This document shows positions 6,279 through 7,821 of a DNA stretch of 7,821 nucleotides, piece by piece. Both the position numbers and the translations under genes were made by a program. The stretch lies in the NCBI GenBank assembly GCA_022571175.1, contig JACZYI010000020.1:1-7821 (forward strand), given 5' to 3'. Positions within the stretch are counted from its first letter, which is position 1; every line of letters begins with the position of its first letter. The notes under the pieces were generated by a model. That model had not been told where the DNA came from. It saw nothing but the letters and a program-made list of their open reading frames with translations, and did no database searches. The stretch comes from Pseudomonadota bacterium (lineage in GTDB: Bacteria; Pseudomonadota; Alphaproteobacteria; Sphingomonadales; SMXR01).

Positions 6279-7276
6279 TCCACGCCAAGAATTTGCTCCA
6301 TTAGCGCCGGGTCATCCGGCAACAAACCGGCAATGGGCAAGCGGGTCACGAGTTCCCGCCAAAGGGGCCACATCTTGAAGGCACGTGCAAACAAGGGCAG
6401 TGATTCTTCCGCCCGGCCGATGGAAGCAAGGGTTACGGCGTGCCAGAATATCATTTCGTGATTTTCAGGCTGCATGGCTTCAGCCGCGCTATAGGCCTCA
6501 ACCGCCTTTTCCACCTCACCCACCGTCATGTATCCATCACCCTCATCCATCAGCCGATAAGCCCGGGCAACGGTCAGAAGTCGTCGCATTTCCAGGATTG
6601 GATCATTGTTATCTTCTACGCGTAAATCAAAAATCCGCCCGCCCCAGGCTGGTAATGTGGCATCGCCACTGACAATCAGCATGGCCGCAGATTGCTTGCC
6701 ACGGATATCTCCGCCTTCGGCCTGGGCAGCTTCCAATGCAGCCATCATGCGTTCAGCTAAATCACCTTCAGTATTTTCATAGGCATCCGCCATGGCAGCG
6801 CAAACGGTGGGTTTTTCCATCAAATTAGCCTGAACAGCGTAACCCTCACCGGTTAGATCACAAAAAGCGATAATGGCATTTTCGCCCGTGTGATTGGCCG
6901 CATTACCGTTGGCATCGACCATGCCCACCTGGCGGACATCAGTATGTTGATCTCCGGCCAGCAAGGCCGTCAATGCTTCTTCTGCCGTTTTGCCAGCAGC
7001 CATGAGTTCCAGACCCAATGGCCCATAAGTCACTTCGGTGAAAGATTGTGTTGCCACAGCACCCACGCCCGGCCGCGCCCAAGCCACACTGCCTCCCACA
7101 GAAAACCAGTGGGACTGTACCGCAACACCCAATTCACCAGTGGCCGCATCGCGCGCCACAATTGAATAGGTATGGGCTGGTCGCAGCGGTAAGGGGCGGT
7201 CAATTTCCTGTGCACCAGAAACTCCATAAGAGAAAATGGTAAATATCGCCAAAGTCAGTCCGACAAAATATTTCAT
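6275..7276 (-). CDS. Secreted DUF1028 family protein with C-terminal helical repeat region
   Basis: A 333-residue protein. Residues 1-22 form a signal peptide: MKY, a hydrophobic stretch, then a likely cleavage after SGA before QEID, so the mature protein is exported. Residues about 36-220 match DUF1028: HTYSIVARDAATGELGVAVQ (35-54), WARPGVGAVATQSF (66-79), the RQVGMVD strand (115-121), and RGKQSAAMLIV (192-202). This family has a predicted Ntn-hydrolase-like fold, and its enzymatic role is not established. The C-terminal part (about 228-330) begins DPILEMRRLL and contains a tetratricopeptide-like helical pair (VEKAVEAYSAAEAMQPEN, then WHAVTLASIGRAEESLPLF). GAGGA-like ribosome binding sequence GAGGA (7285-7281) lies four bases before the ATG. 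It is transcribed divergently from the molybdoenzyme and ends inside the stop of the lyase gene. Function is unknown; a hydrolase acting in the periplasm is a guess. Confidence 0.92.
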   Translation of the reverse strand: MKYFVGLTLAIFTIFSYGVSGAQEIDRPLPLRPAHTYSIVARDAATGELGVAVQSHWFSVGGSVAWARPGVGAVATQSFTEVTYGPLGLELMAAGKTAEEALTALLAGDQHTDVRQVGMVDANGNAANHTGENAIIAFCDLTGEGYAVQANLMEKPTVCAAMADAYENTEGDLAERMMAALEAAQAEGGDIRGKQSAAMLIVSGDATLPAWGGRIFDLRVEDNNDPILEMRRLLTVARAYRLMDEGDGYMTVGEVEKAVEAYSAAEAMQPENHEMIFWHAVTLASIGRAEESLPLFARAFKMWPLWRELVTRLPIAGLLPDDPALMEQILGVD

Positions 7277-7363
7277 TTGATCCTCACTTCAATTTGGTTT
7301 CCTGGAAATGGTAGGCTAACCATCTTGAAATGGAAACTGCAATTTGGGTTAAATGCTGCGGGG

Positions 7364-7380
7364 CTGGCACAGCTATGGCA
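7364..7380 (+). promoter_or_regulatory. Candidate sigma-54 (RpoN) promoter before the molybdoenzyme gene
   Basis: CTGGCACAGCTATGGCA fits the -24/-12 consensus YTGGCACGN4TTGCW at 11 of 13 defined positions, including the GG and GC dinucleotides at correct spacing. The two mismatches are A for G after GGCAC and G for the second T of TTGC. Transcription would begin near 7392, leaving a leader of about 95 bases. Confidence 0.45.
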
Positions 7381-7395
7381 ATCCTGTTTTTTTAA

Positions 7396-7406
7396 TGTAA
7401 GTTACA
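7396..7406. promoter_or_regulatory. Small perfect palindrome TGTAA-G-TTACA
   Basis: TGTAA and TTACA are exact reverse complements around one central G, just after a run of seven or more T and close to the predicted start of transcription of the molybdoenzyme gene. It could be a binding site for a dimeric regulator, but an 11-base palindrome can arise by chance. Confidence 0.3.
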
Positions 7407-7473
7407 AAGCCTGTCCTGCGAGCGTTGTGAATGAGCCTTATAGTGCAAGCAGCCCTTGTTGGCTAGAAGTTAT

Positions 7474-7479
7474 GGGGGA
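7474..7479 (+). promoter_or_regulatory. Ribosome binding site of the molybdoenzyme gene
   Basis: GGGGGA lies six bases before the ATG at 7486. It fixes the start, and so shows that the protein begins only eight residues before its first cluster cysteine, with no room for a Tat signal peptide. Confidence 0.8.
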
Positions 7480-7485
7480 CAAATA

Positions 7486-7821
7486 ATGAGTCAGATTCAT
7501 TTCCGAACTTGCAGTTTATGCGAGGCCATGTGCGGGCTGAAAATCGAATATGATGGTGACACCATATTATCAATAAAAGGCGACCCTGACGACCCACACA
7601 GCAAGGGCAATATCTGCCCCAAGGGTAACGCCCTCCAGGATCTTCATAACGATCCGGACCGGCTCCGGCATCCAGTGAAGCGAAAAGATGGTGCCTGGAT
7701 CAAGATAAGCTGGGAGGAGGCCCTGGACGAGGTTGCCAATCGTCTAGTCAGCGTCCAGCAGAAATATGGCCGCAATGCAGTGGCCACTTATTGGGGCAAC
7801 CCGTCTGCACATAAGACGGGT
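7486..7821 (+). CDS. Molybdopterin oxidoreductase, N-terminal [4Fe-4S] domain, cut by window edge
   Basis: The first 112 codons are present and the gene continues beyond the right edge. The N-terminus carries the iron-sulfur motif of the formate dehydrogenase/nitrate reductase (DMSO reductase) superfamily: C9, C12, C16 and C44 (C-X2-C-X3-C-X27-C) in TCSLCEAMCGLK and GNICPKGNAL. Then come DPDRLRHPVKR (57-67) and ISWEEALDEVANRL (74-87), where the molybdopterin-binding domains begin. There is no signal peptide, so it should be cytoplasmic. Members with this start are usually annotated only as molybdopterin oxidoreductase. The substrate cannot be read from this part, because the residue that ligates the metal (Cys, SeCys, Ser or Asp) lies outside the window. 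It is not the missing part of the nearby formate dehydrogenase relic: it lies on the opposite strand and is an N-terminus. A sigma-54-like promoter lies upstream. Confidence 0.92.
   Translation, partial: MSQIHFRTCSLCEAMCGLKIEYDGDTILSIKGDPDDPHSKGNICPKGNALQDLHNDPDRLRHPVKRKDGAWIKISWEEALDEVANRLVSVQQKYGRNAVATYWGNPSAHKTG

Larger units (their letters stand above)
7277..7485. other. Divergent intergenic region between the DUF1028 and molybdoenzyme genes
   Basis: About 209 bases with no supportable coding region. It contains the sigma-54-like element at 7364-7380 and an 11-base palindrome at 7396-7406. It also contains a short inverted repeat at 7308-7323 (ATGGT, six bases, ACCAT). CAATTTGG occurs twice, at 7290-7297 and 7340-7347. 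No clear sigma-70 promoter was recognised for the DUF1028 gene. Confidence 0.5.

Noticed and set aside
6306..6320. Hairpin GCCGG-GTCAT-CCGGC after the lyase stop, as terminator
   Set aside because: It has no following T run and lies in the conserved-looking coding sequence of the DUF1028 gene (the LLPDDPAL part).
1..7821. CRISPR arrays, insertion sequences, tRNA or rRNA genes
   Set aside because: No repeat-spacer pattern, transposase-like frame, terminal inverted repeats or cloverleaf was recognised anywhere in the window.

Overview
The window looks like a fragment of a proteobacterial chromosome, most likely alphaproteobacterial. Base composition is moderate, Shine-Dalgarno sites are strong, and the protein families are aerobic: a coenzyme A-linked aromatic pathway, folate one-carbon metabolism, and molybdenum/tungsten oxidoreductases. 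The lineage is inferred from the general look of the proteins; there is no RNA gene or other marker to fix it.

Left part (1-3034, minus strand): a compact catabolic operon transcribed leftward. Its first gene is a 766-residue fusion of a flavin monooxygenase and an Old Yellow Enzyme-type reductase, the architecture of 2-aminobenzoyl-CoA monooxygenase/reductase (also annotated as bifunctional salicylyl-CoA 5-hydroxylase/oxidoreductase). A MarR-family regulator follows, then the start of an enoyl-CoA hydratase/isomerase that runs off the left edge. Both junctions are 4-base stop/start overlaps. A near-consensus sigma-70 promoter sits before the first gene, and a perfect 10+10 inverted repeat covers its -10 and spacer, so this looks like an autoregulated MarR operon for aerobic anthranilate-type degradation through CoA thioesters.

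Middle part (3035-5363): fhs (formate-tetrahydrofolate ligase) is transcribed rightward from the same divergent intergenic region. Four bases beyond its stop, on the opposite strand, lies a decayed relic: about 96 residues of the C-terminus of a formate dehydrogenase alpha subunit, with one frameshift, an in-frame stop, and the rest of the gene gone.

Right part (5364-7821): an HMG-CoA lyase-family gene (plus) converges on a secreted DUF1028 protein (minus), and their stop codons overlap by 4 bases. After a 209-base divergent intergenic region with a sigma-54-like promoter and a small palindrome, a molybdopterin oxidoreductase with an N-terminal [4Fe-4S] site starts and runs off the right edge.

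The enzymes are of known families. The most notable points are the well-resolved operator/promoter of the aromatic operon, the formate dehydrogenase relic next to an intact fhs, substitutions in the HMG-CoA lyase active-site loops that leave its substrate open, and the sigma-54-like promoter before the molybdoenzyme. I did not find convincing evidence of a wholly new system.
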